Source: Candidatus Latescibacterota bacterium (GTDB lineage: Bacteria; Krumholzibacteriota; Krumholzibacteriia; Krumholzibacteriales; WJIX01). From it: a stretch of DNA of 11,181 nt. The DNA is taken from NCBI GenBank assembly GCA_030643145.1, contig DAOWMJ010000045.1, forward strand, positions 1-11,181, read 5' to 3'. The first letter of the stretch is position 1. Each line of letters begins with the position of its first letter. The notes under the pieces were generated by a model, which ran no database searches, was not told where the DNA came from, and saw nothing but the letters and a program-made list of their open reading frames with translations. Below are positions 1 through 7,321 of this stretch, piece by piece. The translations under genes and the position numbers were made by a program.

Positions 1-1
1 T

Positions 2-307
2 GATGAGAACCGTGAATATATACGAGAGCATGTCGGACAGCTAAAAGAAATTATGGAAAGGTTGCGTGATTGTTACTCTGGAATGGGGATTACCAGATAC
101 AATGCATTTGAAGATATTGGGGGCAATCAGAGCTATGCCCTTTGTCTGCTGTCGCGTAACAGGAATGGGATAATATTATCGAATCTCGTCGCGCGGGATT
201 CAGCTCGCGCGTATTCGATTGAGATAAAAAATGGTAATCCTTCCCGCGAGTTAAGCAACGAAGAAACTGAAAGCCTAAAGGATGCTCTACAGTCAATCGG
301 CGGGTGA
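2..307 (+). CDS. DUF4446 family protein, C-terminal part (5' end outside window)
   Basis: The frame is open from base 2 with no stop, so this is the last 101 residues of a longer protein rather than a gene starting at the internal ATG at 53. The visible part begins with a charged helical stretch (DENREYIREH...), then shows the family's conserved core: RYNAFEDIGGNQSYALCLL, then NGIILSNLVARDSARAYSIEI, then LSNEETESLKDAL near the end. This matches my memory of DUF4446, a small family found mainly in Firmicutes and some other bacteria. Family members usually have one N-terminal membrane segment, a coiled coil and this C-terminal domain; the first part is not visible here. The biochemical role of the family is unknown. 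The gene is convergent with the rhomboid gene and separated from it by 28 bp. Confidence 0.85.
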   Translation, partial: DENREYIREHVGQLKEIMERLRDCYSGMGITRYNAFEDIGGNQSYALCLLSRNRNGIILSNLVARDSARAYSIEIKNGNPSRELSNEETESLKDALQSIGG

Positions 308-335
308 TTTCTTTGTTTTCACTGGGGGGTGGCTG

Positions 336-1151
336 CTATTTATCTTCATTATTATTTGAATATTGTTCAAGGATCCTTTTTTCCGTTTCAGTAAGGTTTC
401 CGTAACCCTTTTCAGATATTTTATCAAGGATAGAATCGACCTTATTCCGATTCGATTTTTCCGGATCATTATTCTCGTTTTCATTGTCAAATTTTATCTT
501 TAGCGGGAATGAATCTAATAACTTCTTTATCTTATTCCAGAATTTGCCTGTTCGGTGATCTGAGTGTATATATATCAATCCTGTTGCCATACCGCCTAGA
601 TGAGCAAAGTGAGCTATTCCGTCCTGTCCGCTTAAACCGGTTAGAAATTCCATACAGGCCAATATTATTACGAGTGTTCGCGCGCGAATAGGAAATATAC
701 CAAAGATATATATCTGATTGTATGGAAAGAGGATGGCATAGGCTATTAGAATGCCGTAACCGGCGGCCGATGCTCCGATAACAGCGTTGTTATAGGCGAA
801 GATAAAGCTGAATAGCGCCCCTCCAAGTCCGCATATCAGATAATATTTGAGAAATTGTTTGCTTCCCCATATTTTTTCAAGGTGTGTCCCGAACATCCAG
901 ATTATCAGCATATTAAAACCAATATGAAAAATGTCGCCATGAAGGAACATATATGTGAAGAGTTGCCAGATATACCCTCTGGTAAGGACCTTTTCCGGAT
1001 AAAGAGCAAACCATTGCTCGAAGCTGGTTTTCTGTAACACAAGCTGGAGAATAAAAACTGCAACATTAGCAGCTATTATTTTGTTTATTACATTTCGTCC
1101 GACAAAACCTTTTAGAGGGTTTGATGAATATCCACCAGAATAATTGTTCAT
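336..1151 (-). CDS. Rhomboid family intramembrane serine protease with DUF6576-like C-terminal tail
   Basis: A 271-residue polytopic membrane protein that should cleave transmembrane segments of other proteins within the membrane. Rhomboid landmarks appear in order: WQLFTYMFLHGDIFHIGFNM (residues 62-81, with H71, H76 and N80), the catalytic-serine motif GAS in GASAAGYG (Ser128), and the catalytic histidine in AHFAHLGGMATG (His184). About six hydrophobic segments span residues 25-195. The cytoplasmic tail after residue 200 is charged and ends with VDSILDKISEKGYGNLTETEKRIL, the DUF6576-type motif common at the C-terminus of bacterial rhomboids. The residue after the catalytic serine is alanine rather than the usual glycine. 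The ATG start has GGAG at 1162-1159, seven bases upstream. Substrate and physiological role cannot be read from the sequence. Confidence 0.95.
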   Translation of the reverse strand: MNNYSGGYSSNPLKGFVGRNVINKIIAANVAVFILQLVLQKTSFEQWFALYPEKVLTRGYIWQLFTYMFLHGDIFHIGFNMLIIWMFGTHLEKIWGSKQFLKYYLICGLGGALFSFIFAYNNAVIGASAAGYGILIAYAILFPYNQIYIFGIFPIRARTLVIILACMEFLTGLSGQDGIAHFAHLGGMATGLIYIHSDHRTGKFWNKIKKLLDSFPLKIKFDNENENNDPEKSNRNKVDSILDKISEKGYGNLTETEKRILEQYSNNNEDK

Positions 1152-1179
1152 TATTTAGCTCCGTTGTTAAATCTTATAT

Positions 1180-1208
1180 ATAATAACAAATGAACGTGAG
1201 GCGAGCAA
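1180..1208 (-). promoter_or_regulatory. Candidate promoter of the rhomboid gene
   Basis: On the minus strand, TTGCTC (1208-1203) and TATTAT (1185-1180) are separated by 17 bases, the optimal sigma-70 spacing. The -10 box matches consensus at 5 of 6 positions; the -35 box matches at only 3. Transcription from here would give a leader of about 20 bases to the ATG at 1151. The prediction rests on sequence similarity only. Confidence 0.4.
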
Positions 1209-1210
1209 CT

Positions 1211-1238
1211 TTGATAATACAGTATATGAGTATTTTAT
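1211..1238 (+). promoter_or_regulatory. Weak candidate promoter for the amidohydrolase gene
   Basis: TTGATA at 1211-1216 is a good -35 box. The best -10 at a reasonable distance is TTTTAT at 1233-1238 (16-base spacer, 4 of 6 matches). The divergent region of 1152-1304 must contain a promoter for this gene, but this is only the least bad candidate. Confidence 0.22.
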
Positions 1239-1304
1239 CAAGCGAAGAAGAAAGTCCCTTTAAAAATAAAGATAATTAAGGGATACTGAACACAGGAGAA
1301 ACGT

Positions 1305-2912
1305 ATGAAAAAGGTATTCTATAATGGAAAAATAATCACGATGGATACTGCTTGCCCCCGGGCTGAAGCTTTGGTTGTTGAAGGAAACAGGATTTTTGGC
1401 GTTGGGAGTTCTGAAGATATGTTGGCAGTTTCCCACGCGCCGGATCAAAGGGTTGACCTTGAAGGAAAAACGGTTATTCCCGGGTTGATAGACGCTCATA
1501 CTCACCTGTTTGACTATGCTATGGGTAAGAATTGGTTTGATCTTAATGGCATGAGTTCATTTAATCAAATCATTGATTTAATAAAAGAGGATGTTAAAAA
1601 GCGGGAGAGGAATGAATGGATTCTTGCCAGGGGGTGGGATCAAAACAGAATGCGGGGATTCGACGCGACGGTTATCGCGGGACTTGACAGGGTTTCTCCT
1701 GAAAACCCGGTTTTTCTTGAAAGGGTTTGCGGGCATGCCGCGCTCGTTAATTCAGCGGCTCTGGCAAAAGCATCGATAGATGGCGGCAGATCGTGTCCTG
1801 CGGGTGGAGAGATCAAACGCGATGCGTATGGAAAGCCAACCGGTTTGTTGATTGACACGGCCGTGGATATTGTGAGAACGATTCTCCCTGATACGGCTTC
1901 GGGGAGGGAAAAAGAACTTGTCGCCGAGTCTATTAGTGATTGCCTCAGGGTGGGAATAACAGGGGTTCATGAGATGAATGTTTCCGTGAGAACACTCGCT
2001 GTCTACAGGGAGCTTGTCGAGGAACACAAATTTCCGTTTCGTCTTGCCGGATACTATTGCTGTAATAAAATTGATTTTAATAATATTGGAAATACTGATT
2101 TTCTCACGGATGATTATGCTGAATACATATCTGTTCCCGGAGTAAAATTTTTCTTGGATGGTTCACTTGGAGCGCGTAGCGCGGCACTCCTTGAAGATTA
2201 TTCGGACGATCCCGGCAACAGGGGGATTCTTGTTGAATCCCCTGACTCCCTGCTTGAGCGGATTCTATTGTGTAACAGGGCCGGGTTGCAGGTGGCCGTT
2301 CACGCTATCGGCGACAGGGCTAACCGTATTGTGCTTGATATATTTGAAGAAGTGATGTCAGATTTTCCGATTGCGGGCAAAAGACACAGGATAGAACACG
2401 CGCAACTCGTTGATCCAGAGGATATTCCCCGCTTTTCCAGGCTGGAGTTAATACCATCTATGCAGTTTGTTCACTGTGTTTCAGACATGTCATGGATAAA
2501 TAGCAGACTTGGGAAGAGGCGGTTAAAGATTGCGTATCCCTGGAAAAGTCTGCTCTCAAGCGGATGCGGAATCGCCGGAGGATCGGATATGCCGGTTGAA
2601 TCTGTAAATCCCTTTCTTGGAATATATTCTGCGGTAACCCGTCAGAGTCCTGATGGAATGCCGCCAGGAGGATGGGGAGCCGATCAGAGATTAAGCCTCT
2701 TGGAGGCTCTTGAATCCTTTACTCTTAACGCCGCTTATGCTTCATTCAGTGAAGATTCTCTCGGTTCCCTGAAAAGTGGCAAGCTAGCCGATTTCGTTAT
2801 AATTTCTGATGACATTCTAGAAATACAGGCTGAAAAGATACCTGAGCTCAGAGTTCTCGGGACAGTTCAGGATGGACAGATCGTTTATACTCCAGAGGAT
2901 TCACCCTTTTGA
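1305..2912 (+). CDS. YtcJ-like metal-dependent amidohydrolase (Amidohydro_3 family)
   Basis: A 535-residue cytoplasmic hydrolase (no signal peptide) of the amidohydrolase superfamily, in the YtcJ / N-substituted formamide deformylase-like branch. Such enzymes use one or two metal ions to hydrolyse amide-type bonds. The beta-sandwich start (FYNGKIITMD) is followed by GLIDAHTHL with metal ligands His65 and His67. Next come the family motif VKFFLDGSLGARSA (Lys281-Asp285 region), VHAIGDRAN (His333), RIEHAQ (His365) and GGSDMPVE (Asp428). The C-terminus returns to the sandwich with LGSLKSGKLADFVII. All expected metal and catalytic positions are present and the length is typical, so it should be active. 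The substrate is unknown because family members act on very different compounds. The ATG has AGGAG at 1294-1298, seven bases upstream. It is divergent from the rhomboid gene and convergent with the DUF885-like gene, so it appears monocistronic. Confidence 0.93.
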   Translation: MKKVFYNGKIITMDTACPRAEALVVEGNRIFGVGSSEDMLAVSHAPDQRVDLEGKTVIPGLIDAHTHLFDYAMGKNWFDLNGMSSFNQIIDLIKEDVKKRERNEWILARGWDQNRMRGFDATVIAGLDRVSPENPVFLERVCGHAALVNSAALAKASIDGGRSCPAGGEIKRDAYGKPTGLLIDTAVDIVRTILPDTASGREKELVAESISDCLRVGITGVHEMNVSVRTLAVYRELVEEHKFPFRLAGYYCCNKIDFNNIGNTDFLTDDYAEYISVPGVKFFLDGSLGARSAALLEDYSDDPGNRGILVESPDSLLERILLCNRAGLQVAVHAIGDRANRIVLDIFEEVMSDFPIAGKRHRIEHAQLVDPEDIPRFSRLELIPSMQFVHCVSDMSWINSRLGKRRLKIAYPWKSLLSSGCGIAGGSDMPVESVNPFLGIYSAVTRQSPDGMPPGGWGADQRLSLLEALESFTLNAAYASFSEDSLGSLKSGKLADFVIISDDILEIQAEKIPELRVLGTVQDGQIVYTPEDSPF

Positions 2913-2926
2913 TTTGAATAGAACAT

Positions 2927-4669
2927 CTATTTAAAGTACTTGTTGTGCACCATCGGAATTGGCAGCCCCGGGTTTGATTGAAGGAGTTCGAACGCACTCA
3001 TTCCTCTGAGCTTGATATCATCCGAAGTTTTAAGTTTTTTGTCCATTTCATCCATTATGATTCTTGTGATACCTGCGTAAGCTATCGAAGGCGAAACCAG
3101 AGCGGTCTTAACATTATAAGTTGCTTCTCTTTTATCAAGTCCGGTTTTTTCTACAAGGAAATCTTTTGCCATTTCCATAGAGTAATTTCCGTTGTGAAGC
3201 CTGAATACGATCACCATTCTGGCTAAATCAAGTATATCGCTATTTATATCGTGGACACGTATCTGCAATTGCATTTCGCGGTATCTGTTCAGGTTGTTTT
3301 TAACAACGTGAAAGAGTGACCCGAATTTACGAGTTTCGCTGCACAGGAATGTTCTTAATGTATCTTCTGTAGAGATATATTGGGAATAGGCTTTTTCCGC
3401 GGAAAGGGCTCGTATTATAGCGTAAACAAAAAAGGATTTGTTTGTAAGTTGGTTTGAGAAAGTGATTTCGACTGGTTCAATTTTATCGCGGGATATTAAC
3501 AGATAGTCTCGCCTGGAAGGAAATGAATGAAGAGTGGGCGGTATCCATGTTATCGGGAATTCCTGTGGATATGGAGTGGACAGGTATGGATTTTTTCTGT
3601 AGTAGTCAAACCGCCCCGGATTTTCTGTAAATAATATTTCAGGTATGTTGGTTTCTGATGTTGTAATGCCTGTTTGCGCGGTCAGATTATCACTGATCTC
3701 ACGAATCATTGTTGATATTCCGGACTTACGGGTTATATCGATCGGCGAGAGGGCATTGTCGTGTGTATCAACAGCAGCCCTTTGGGTGAGATTATTGATT
3801 AGAACCTTTTTACTTGATAGAAGTTTATCTATTTTATTCTCGGCGCTTGATATCAGCAAGTTTGGATTAGATAAGATGTGTTCATCATAACAGAAAATTT
3901 TTGTGATATTTTCTGTGCCGAGAATCATTTTACCATACGATCTTTGTGACAAGTCATCTCTAATAAAATCCCGAAAATCTTCAATATATTTAAGGGTTGA
4001 ATCGAGTTTGAAAAGATCGGTTTCATATCGATTTGAAATCAGGATTTCCAGAGAATCGAATTTGTTTAGAAGTCCCGCAATCATATCCAGAGATAGTTCC
4101 GTATGGAGCTGTGAAGGTTTCTCTATAAGGGTTTTGGCGTTATCGATAAGCACGGGGATTTTCAGTAATCGCTTCTTGTAGTAGTCCATTTCCTTTTCAT
4201 TTGGAGGGGATAGCCTTGAGGGGATTCCCCAGAGGGCTTCATTTATGATCCAGCAGTAAAGAACCGGATTGTTCCTGTAATAGCAAAGTTCATTCAGGGC
4301 GAATCTTTCTCCGTGAAGCCAGCTGAGCATTAATTTTGAATTGTCAATTTCCTTTTCTGTTAATCCTTCAGTTGTCAGAGTGGAAAGTCTTTCGAGAAGA
4401 TTGTCGACATCAGCGTTAGCACGGGATATCTCACCCTCGGAAAAGGTGAATAGCGCTGAATCAGCGGATTCTATACCGATTCTGGAACTTCGCAGGGGAT
4501 GCAGCCTGGGGTAAAGTTGCAGGGAATTCCTTCTTGATTTGTGATATTTCTGTGAATTTTCCGTTGGTGTATTATCCTTTTCACATCCTGAAATCAGAAT
4601 AAGTGCAACGGAAAAGATTGTAATAAATTGTTTTGTTTTCGATATTTTTTTGTTTATTAACCGATGCAT
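2927..4669 (-). CDS. DUF885-like lipoprotein, apparently without the HExxPGH zinc motif
   Basis: A 580-residue protein with a lipoprotein signal: basic N-terminus, hydrophobic core at residues 15-27 and lipobox ISGC with Cys29, so it is probably membrane-anchored outside the cytoplasm. The body resembles DUF885, a family of putative zinc-dependent peptidases. Resemblance includes the NNPVLYCWIINEALWGI region, YYKKRLLKIPVLIDNAKTL, YIEDFRDFIRDDL followed by a MILGTEN stretch, and a C-terminal part (about residues 485-560) with FRLHNGNYSMEMAKDFLVEK and PSIAYAGITRI. DUF885 proteins normally carry HExxPGH before the middle of this last third. I find no such motif; the corresponding stretch (about residues 380-410) has no HE pair, so the protein may be non-catalytic. 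There are no frameshifts or internal stops. The assignment is from remembered family patterns and is moderate. The start is supported by AGGGA a few bases upstream (4677-4673). Confidence 0.72.
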   Translation of the reverse strand: MHRLINKKISKTKQFITIFSVALILISGCEKDNTPTENSQKYHKSRRNSLQLYPRLHPLRSSRIGIESADSALFTFSEGEISRANADVDNLLERLSTLTTEGLTEKEIDNSKLMLSWLHGERFALNELCYYRNNPVLYCWIINEALWGIPSRLSPPNEKEMDYYKKRLLKIPVLIDNAKTLIEKPSQLHTELSLDMIAGLLNKFDSLEILISNRYETDLFKLDSTLKYIEDFRDFIRDDLSQRSYGKMILGTENITKIFCYDEHILSNPNLLISSAENKIDKLLSSKKVLINNLTQRAAVDTHDNALSPIDITRKSGISTMIREISDNLTAQTGITTSETNIPEILFTENPGRFDYYRKNPYLSTPYPQEFPITWIPPTLHSFPSRRDYLLISRDKIEPVEITFSNQLTNKSFFVYAIIRALSAEKAYSQYISTEDTLRTFLCSETRKFGSLFHVVKNNLNRYREMQLQIRVHDINSDILDLARMVIVFRLHNGNYSMEMAKDFLVEKTGLDKREATYNVKTALVSPSIAYAGITRIIMDEMDKKLKTSDDIKLRGMSAFELLQSNPGLPIPMVHNKYFK

Positions 4670-4703
4670 GGTTCCCTGACCGCCAAATTCAGTACAACTC
4701 TTG

Positions 4704-4733
4704 TTGCCTATTGGTATTATAAAGGTATATAAT
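4704..4733 (+). promoter_or_regulatory. resB: Candidate promoter of resB-ccsA
   Basis: A perfect TATAAT at 4728-4733 is preceded by TTGCCT at 4704-4709 (4 of 6 matches) with an 18-base spacer. Transcription would begin near 4740, leaving a leader of about 49 bases to the ATG at 4789; this also makes the ATG at 4744 an unlikely start. A second TATAAT reads on the minus strand at 4721-4716 and could serve the divergent lipoprotein gene, although I see no good -35 for it. Confidence 0.5.
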
Positions 4734-4788
4734 CGGTTTTTAGATGTGTGTAAACAGGTTTTACAGCTTTCAGGCGGATAATTTATCT

Positions 4789-6267
4789 ATGAAAATGAAA
4801 AAAGGAATATGGAAGGGTCTGATAACGGGCCGCACAGCGGTTATGCTTATCGCGGTGCTCACTTTGGCAAGTGCTTTGGGATGGGTCTTTTCCGAAATTA
4901 TTCCGAAGGATATAAATTTTCATGAGGATATTTACAGGGCCAAATGGGGAAATTTCACTTTCAATCTTGTGAATTATTTAGGATTGCATGATCCTTTCCA
5001 TTCATTCTGGTACCGTGGTGTCCTCGCTTTTTTTACTCTTTCGTTATTGCTCTGTATTATTACGGGATGGAAGGTTTTGATTGTACATTCTTTCAGTTTT
5101 TCTCCTCCTTCATTTTTGAGGAAGGGTGCCGGAAAAGCGCCGGCAATGGAAATAAGCTGGAGCAAATTAGCCCGAAGCGGAATTGAAAAGAAAGATATAT
5201 TAGGCTATTATGAAAAGGCCTTTGGAAGAGAGATTGAGATAGATACCACACAAATTTCTGAAGGCTACTCGAAGGTGGCGGCGTATCTTAAAGGGAAGAG
5301 ATATCGTGTCAAATCCAGGGAGACGGATGAAGGTGTTCTCTTTTCAGCCTTGCGGGGGAGGTGGCATTACCCGGGCAACATGCTTTTTCACATTGCTATA
5401 CTTGTTATTACAATTGGCGGAATGATCGGAAGCTTTCAGGGGAAAAAGGAAATAATGTATGCCAGAAAGGGAGATGTTCTCACACTTTATGACAGTCCGC
5501 TCTCTATTCGGGTCGACAGATTCAATATTATCCAAACGCGAGAAGGGGAGATTCGCAGTTATATAACAGAGCTTTCTTTTCTGAACAGTAGCGGTGACAG
5601 CATACAATCGGAAAAGGTCGAGGTGAATAATCCAGGGCGATACGGGAGATACGATATTTACCAGAGCACATATTATGTTGATGAGGAGGAATTTGCGTGG
5701 GCGCGTATTACATACCGGGTTGGCGAAAACGGCAGAGCAGAATCAATTGTTATAAAACCGGGCCAGAAGATTGCATTGCCGTCAACAGATTGGACAATAG
5801 AGGTAAAGGGGTACAGCCCCGATTTTAGAAAGGGGAAAAAGGGTTACTATACCGGAAGCAACAGGATGTTTAACCCCGCTCTCCGAATAGAAATTGCAGG
5901 CTCGTATGGGCATAAGTCAGGATGGCTCTTTTTGAAGTATCCTTCGTTTAATTTCATATCTGATCTTCCGGCAAAGTTTTCGGTTGATTATATAGAACCT
6001 GTTTACTATACGGGATTACAGATAAGTTCAAACCCCGGAACGCGTTTGGTTATCCTGGGAATTACTATGGCAGCTGTTGGGCTTTTGTTTCTCTTCTGTT
6101 CGAGTTACCGGCTGTTAAAGGGAAAGGTGGGAAAAGAGGGTTTATTTATCATAATTGCGAGAGAAAGCGGAGGAAAGATATCAAAGAGAGAAATCAGCGG
6201 AATGAAAAAAGATTTAAACATTATCCTGCGCGATATTGTAGTTGCTAACGCCGGGAAGGAACGATAA
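4789..6267 (+). CDS. resB: ResB-type cytochrome c biogenesis protein (System II)
   Basis: The large subunit of the System II cytochrome c synthase. Together with CcsA it transports heme across the cytoplasmic membrane and attaches it to the CXXCH motif of apocytochrome c. With the start chosen here it has 492 residues. The ResB plan is visible: TM1 about 16-35 ending SALGWVFSEIIP, TM2 about 75-95 preceded by LGLHDPFHSFW (His71), TM3 about 199-215 in MLFHIAILVITIGGMIGS (His201), an extracytoplasmic domain of about 200 residues containing GRYDIYQSTYY, and TM4 about 419-440, then a short cytoplasmic tail. The start at 4789 has AGGCGG (4772-4777) 11 bases upstream; an in-frame ATG at 4744 has no ribosome binding site and would add 15 residues unlike the family. 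Its stop overlaps the ccsA start by one base. Confidence 0.93.
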   Translation: MKMKKGIWKGLITGRTAVMLIAVLTLASALGWVFSEIIPKDINFHEDIYRAKWGNFTFNLVNYLGLHDPFHSFWYRGVLAFFTLSLLLCIITGWKVLIVHSFSFSPPSFLRKGAGKAPAMEISWSKLARSGIEKKDILGYYEKAFGREIEIDTTQISEGYSKVAAYLKGKRYRVKSRETDEGVLFSALRGRWHYPGNMLFHIAILVITIGGMIGSFQGKKEIMYARKGDVLTLYDSPLSIRVDRFNIIQTREGEIRSYITELSFLNSSGDSIQSEKVEVNNPGRYGRYDIYQSTYYVDEEEFAWARITYRVGENGRAESIVIKPGQKIALPSTDWTIEVKGYSPDFRKGKKGYYTGSNRMFNPALRIEIAGSYGHKSGWLFLKYPSFNFISDLPAKFSVDYIEPVYYTGLQISSNPGTRLVILGITMAAVGLLFLFCSSYRLLKGKVGKEGLFIIIARESGGKISKREISGMKKDLNIILRDIVVANAGKER

Positions 6268-7076
6268 TGATAGATGGCGTTCTTGATATTTCCCTTTTCT
6301 GGATGGCCTTCTGGGTTTACCTGATTTCCTTTCTGGTTTTTGTTGTCTTTTTCGCGGTAAGAAGCAGGTTGCCTGGACGAATAGCTGTAATCCTCTTTTT
6401 TGCCGCTTTGGTCCTTCATACGATTGGTATTATAGCAAGATGGCGGTTTTTCGGCCATATTCCACTTGCTACGATGTTTGAATATTCCCTTGTCCTTTCA
6501 TGGATTATCGCGCTGTCTTTTGTTTTGCTCCTTTTCCGGTTTGATTTTATGATTTCCGGAGTAGTGATCTCTCCGGTTGTTATAATTATCATGGTTATCG
6601 CTTCCTTTCTTCCAAAGGAGGGATCGAAGCAGCTTATGCCGGCCCTTCAAAGCTACTGGTTCTACATTCATATTACTCTGGCCGCTCTCGCTGAAGGGGC
6701 TTTTTTGGTAGCGGCTGGGGCAAGCGTTTACTATCTCTTCCGTTCGACGAAAACTAATAGTGACTCTGGAGACAGGGAAAGTGTGGAAGGACTTATTATT
6801 AAATCAATTCGTATCGGATATCCTCTTTTTACAATTGGAGCTCTCTTCGCGGGATCTTTGTGGGCTTGGAAGGCGTGGGGCAGTTTCTGGAGCTGGGATC
6901 CCAAAGAAACAGGAGCTCTCGTTGTATGGTTATTTTACACACTTATTCTTCATCAGCAGAGCAGAGGACGGTGGGAAGGCCGCACTCTGGCAATAGTATC
7001 TATTGTCGGGTTCCTGATTATTCTCGTTTCCTTTCTTGGAAATCTATTTTTAGGGGGGCTTCACGCTTATGTATAA
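6267..7076 (+). CDS. ccsA: CcsA/ResC-type cytochrome c assembly protein (heme handling, System II)
   Basis: The small partner of ResB in the System II cytochrome c synthase, a 269-residue membrane protein with about eight hydrophobic segments. The diagnostic tryptophan-rich WWD domain is present as WAWKAWGSFWSWDPKE (residues 199-214), which presents heme on the outer face of the membrane. Candidate heme-ligand histidines are in the usual contexts: the ARWRFFGHIPLATMFEY region (His64), FYIHITLAALAEGAF (His135) and the extreme C-terminus FLGGLHAYV (His266). The length fits CcsA, not the longer CcmF or CcmC fusions. Translation is coupled to resB through TAATG at 6265-6269, with GGAAGGA just upstream. 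No thiol-redox partner (CcdA, CcsX/ResA) lies in the window, so it must be elsewhere if the pathway is complete. Confidence 0.94.
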   Translation: MIDGVLDISLFWMAFWVYLISFLVFVVFFAVRSRLPGRIAVILFFAALVLHTIGIIARWRFFGHIPLATMFEYSLVLSWIIALSFVLLLFRFDFMISGVVISPVVIIIMVIASFLPKEGSKQLMPALQSYWFYIHITLAALAEGAFLVAAGASVYYLFRSTKTNSDSGDRESVEGLIIKSIRIGYPLFTIGALFAGSLWAWKAWGSFWSWDPKETGALVVWLFYTLILHQQSRGRWEGRTLAIVSIVGFLIILVSFLGNLFLGGLHAYV

Positions 7077-7321
7077 AGGGTTCTTTTGGAACTGATAATT
7101 GATTTAATATTCTAATTGGCATATTTCCTGACGTAAGGCTAGGGTTAAGTTGTATTTGGAGCGGCAATGCTTTACTCCTGGCACGGTAAATGCGTTAGAT
7201 TCAGGGGATAATGACGATAGGGCGCCAAAGAAAGATCGTTCCCTGCAATCTTGCAATTGTGAATTTCGTACGAAGGTAAGCGCCCGCATTATATGATAAT
7301 CTGCATTAAATGGAGAAAAAG
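7077..7321 (+). other. Intergenic region between ccsA and the binding-protein gene, with a 10-bp palindrome
   Basis: 245 bases without a supportable gene. It must hold the end of the resB-ccsA transcript and probably the promoter of the transporter operon. I see no strong terminator: the only hairpin after ccsA is a four-base stem (GTTC/GAAC near 7080-7095) without a clear T-run. Close to the next gene there is a perfect palindrome TTCGTACGAA at 7265-7274 and -10-like sequences (TATGAT 7292-7297, GATAAT 7295-7300), but none has a matching -35 at the right distance. Confidence 0.5.
7312..7319 (+). promoter_or_regulatory. Ribosome binding site that decides the binding-protein start
   Basis: GGAGAAAA lies just before the ATG at 7322 (start MKPLSIFLIS), whereas the in-frame ATG at 7310 has no purine-rich site upstream and itself overlaps this one. 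The downstream ATG also gives a conventional lipoprotein signal. Confidence 0.7.

Noticed and set aside
53..307. A complete small gene starting at the ATG at 53
   Set aside because: The frame remains open to base 2 and the sequence before the ATG reads as a helical protein segment, so this is the end of a longer gene.
4744..4788. Upstream ATG at 4744 as the resB start
   Set aside because: There is no ribosome binding site, it lies only a few bases after the predicted transcription start, and the added residues are unlike ResB N-termini; the ATG at 4789 has AGGCGG upstream.
6105..6458. Minus-strand open frame of 117 codons
   Set aside because: It lies opposite the resB/ccsA junction. Both plus-strand genes have clear family motifs, and the minus product is low-complexity and basic with no recognisable domain.
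7080..7095. Hairpin GTTC/GAAC after ccsA as a terminator
   Set aside because: The stem is only four base pairs, AT/GC mixed, with no following T-run.
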